A stretch of DNA of 6,937 nucleotides, taken from Ilumatobacteraceae bacterium. Lineage in GTDB: Bacteria > Actinomycetota > Acidimicrobiia > Acidimicrobiales > Ilumatobacteraceae. The translations under genes and the position numbers were made by a program. The number at the start of each line of letters is the position of its first letter. Within the stretch, counting starts at the first letter, position 1. A model generated the notes under the pieces. The model did not search any database. It was not told the origin of the DNA and saw only the letters and a program-made list of their open reading frames with translations. The stretch spans positions 1 through 6,937 of the forward strand of contig JALRJT010000059.1 in NCBI GenBank assembly GCA_023254985.1, written 5' to 3'. Positions 5,877-6,937 of the stretch are shown piece after piece.

Positions 5877-6847
5877 GCAACATGTTCGAAATCGAAAACC
5901 TTCGCATCGCGTTCAATACCAAGCGCGGGGAACTCAATGCCGTGCGTGGCGTGACGCTGTCGATCGCCAAGGGCGAGAGCGTTGGCATCGTCGGCGAGTC
6001 TGGGTCGGGAAAGACCGTGATGTCCCGCGCGTCGATGGGACTGTTGCGTGGGCGTCGCGTCAAGCGCGAGGGTAGCGTGAAGTTGAACGGCATCGAACTC
6101 CTCACCATGACCGCAAAGGAGATCCGCGAGCTGTGGGGCAAGCAGATCGCCATGGTGTTCCAGGATCCGATGACCGCGCTCAATCCGGTGCGCCGAGTCG
6201 GACCGCAGATGGCCGAAGCGCTCGTGAAGCGCATGGGTATGAGCAAGGACGCAGCCAATGCGCGCGTCCTCGAGCTCCTCGCACTCGTGCGACTCCCCGA
6301 ACCCGAAAAGCAGGTCGTCAAATATCCACATCAGTTGTCGGGCGGCATGCGCCAGCGAGTGATGATCGCGATGGCGATCGCCTGCGAACCAGAGATCTTG
6401 TTCGCCGACGAGCCGACGACCGCACTCGACGTGACCGTGCAGGCCCAGGTGCTCGAGTTGATGGGCGATCTTCGCCAGCGTCTCGGCATGGCGATGGTCA
6501 TCATCACGCACGACCTCGGCGTCGTGGCCACCCACACCGACAAGATTGCCGTGATGTACGGCGGTGAGGTCGTCGAGATCGCCCCGACCAAGGAACTGTT
6601 CGCCAACATGCGCCATCCGTACACCGAGGCGCTGATGAAGTCGATCCCGCGTCTCGATCGCGCACCAGGCGAACGCATGCCTGCCATCGCCGGAACGCCG
6701 CCCGATCCCGTCGCCGAACGAGTCGGCTGCGCCTTCGCTCCTCGTTGCGCGTACGCCACGGACAAGTGCCACACAGAGCATCCGGAACTCACCGATGCGG
6801 GTAACGGTCACGCTTATCGATGCTTCTTCCCACTGGGGGCAAAGTAA
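5873..6847 (+). CDS. DppD/OppD-type ABC transporter ATPase
   Basis: A 324-residue cytoplasmic ATPase that energises the permease pair encoded just upstream, acting as a heterodimer with the DppF-type protein that follows. It shows Walker A GESGSGKT (41-48), Q-loop Gln97 (VFQDPMTALNP, 95-105), signature LSGGMRQR (155-162), Walker B ILFADEP (175-181) with catalytic Glu180, and switch His213. The C-terminal oligopeptide-type extension contains RHPYTEAL (247-254) and four cysteines at 286, 292, 299 and 317, spaced like those of DppD proteins that hold a [4Fe-4S] cluster. Length is typical for the family. The ATG at 5873 overlaps the preceding stop (ATGA); a second ATG three codons on (5882) is possible but lacks that overlap. 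AGAG at 5861-5864 is a modest ribosome site. It closely resembles the first half of the fused ATPase at 93-2117, including identical cysteine spacing. Confidence 0.95.
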   Translation: MSNMFEIENLRIAFNTKRGELNAVRGVTLSIAKGESVGIVGESGSGKTVMSRASMGLLRGRRVKREGSVKLNGIELLTMTAKEIRELWGKQIAMVFQDPMTALNPVRRVGPQMAEALVKRMGMSKDAANARVLELLALVRLPEPEKQVVKYPHQLSGGMRQRVMIAMAIACEPEILFADEPTTALDVTVQAQVLELMGDLRQRLGMAMVIITHDLGVVATHTDKIAVMYGGEVVEIAPTKELFANMRHPYTEALMKSIPRLDRAPGERMPAIAGTPPDPVAERVGCAFAPRCAYATDKCHTEHPELTDAGNGHAYRCFFPLGAK

Positions 6848-6849
6848 CC

Positions 6850-6937
6850 ATGGCCGGCACCGGAAAAGCTCACCTTCGCTCCACCGAGAACGCCGTCTTG
6901 CGCGTCGAGGACTTCATCATCGAATACCCTGGCCGCG
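6850..6937 (+). CDS. N-terminus of a DppF/OppF-type ABC transporter ATPase (partial, runs off the window)
   Basis: An open frame begins at the ATG at 6850, two bases after the stop of the DppD-type gene, with GGGGG at 6835-6839 upstream. The 29 visible residues begin MAGTGKAHLRSTENAVLRVE and end DFIIEYPGR. The L-R-V-E-D-F-I-I-E-Y-P segment is the usual first strand of an ABC ATPase domain, just ahead of where Walker A would come. The position straight after a DppD-type gene, in the order SBP-B-C-D, makes DppF the natural call. The Walker motifs lie outside the window, so the product is inferred from these residues and from context. Confidence 0.85.
   Translation, partial: MAGTGKAHLRSTENAVLRVEDFIIEYPGR

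Noticed and set aside
5834..6811. Long open frame of 325 codons on the - strand opposite the DppD-type ATPase
   Set aside because: It is a shadow of a strongly supported gene in GC-rich DNA. Its translation is rich in His, Arg and Asp with no recognisable domain, and the + strand carries all ABC motifs.
1..6937. CRISPR array, insertion sequence, tRNA/rRNA, riboswitch or phage genes
   Set aside because: Reading the gaps showed no spaced direct repeats, no transposase-like product, no tRNA-like fold and no leader longer than about 50 bases. Coding density is near complete with consistent codon use.

Overview
The window is a moderately GC-rich stretch with all genes on the + strand. GTG starts, start/stop overlaps of 4 to 11 bases, and ORF-wide G/C bias at third codon positions suit a high-GC Gram-positive (Actinomycetota). 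The secreted-type binding protein without a lipobox, together with fused or Cys-rich peptide-type ATPases, would fit a lineage such as Acidimicrobiia. That placement is inference; nothing here fixes the genus.

Layout. Positions 1-96 are the last 31 codons of a DppC/OppC-type permease. It overlaps by 4 bases a 674-residue protein (93-2117) carrying two complete peptide-type ABC ATPase domains, the DppD and DppF roles fused in one chain. These two genes are the tail of a first peptide-type ABC transporter operon. A gap of about 120 bases (2118-2239) holds a 16-bp palindrome, a good sigma-70-type promoter and a strong ribosome binding site. It leads into a second complete-looking operon: a family 5 substrate-binding protein (2240-3949), two hairpins (3956-4016), a DppB-type permease (4055-5032), a DppC-type permease (5022-5876), a DppD-type ATPase (5873-6847) and the first 29 codons of a DppF-type ATPase (6850 to the end).

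How the genes work together. The binding protein captures the solute outside the membrane and delivers it to the DppB/DppC pore. ATP hydrolysis by the DppD/DppF pair drives import. The substrate cannot be read from the sequence: di- and oligopeptides are the family default, but nickel chelates, glutathione, heme precursors and opine-like compounds are also carried by this family. The hairpins between the binding protein and the permeases probably set a high ratio of binding protein to membrane complex.

No transposon, CRISPR array, tRNA or rRNA was seen. The content is mainly ordinary nutrient-uptake machinery, and I found no convincing new biological system. The points worth a second look are the promoter-proximal palindrome, two adjacent paralogous transporters with fused versus split ATPases, three Cys4 Fe-S-type motifs, the missing lipobox on the binding protein, and a 15-bp perfect hairpin with a GAAA loop.
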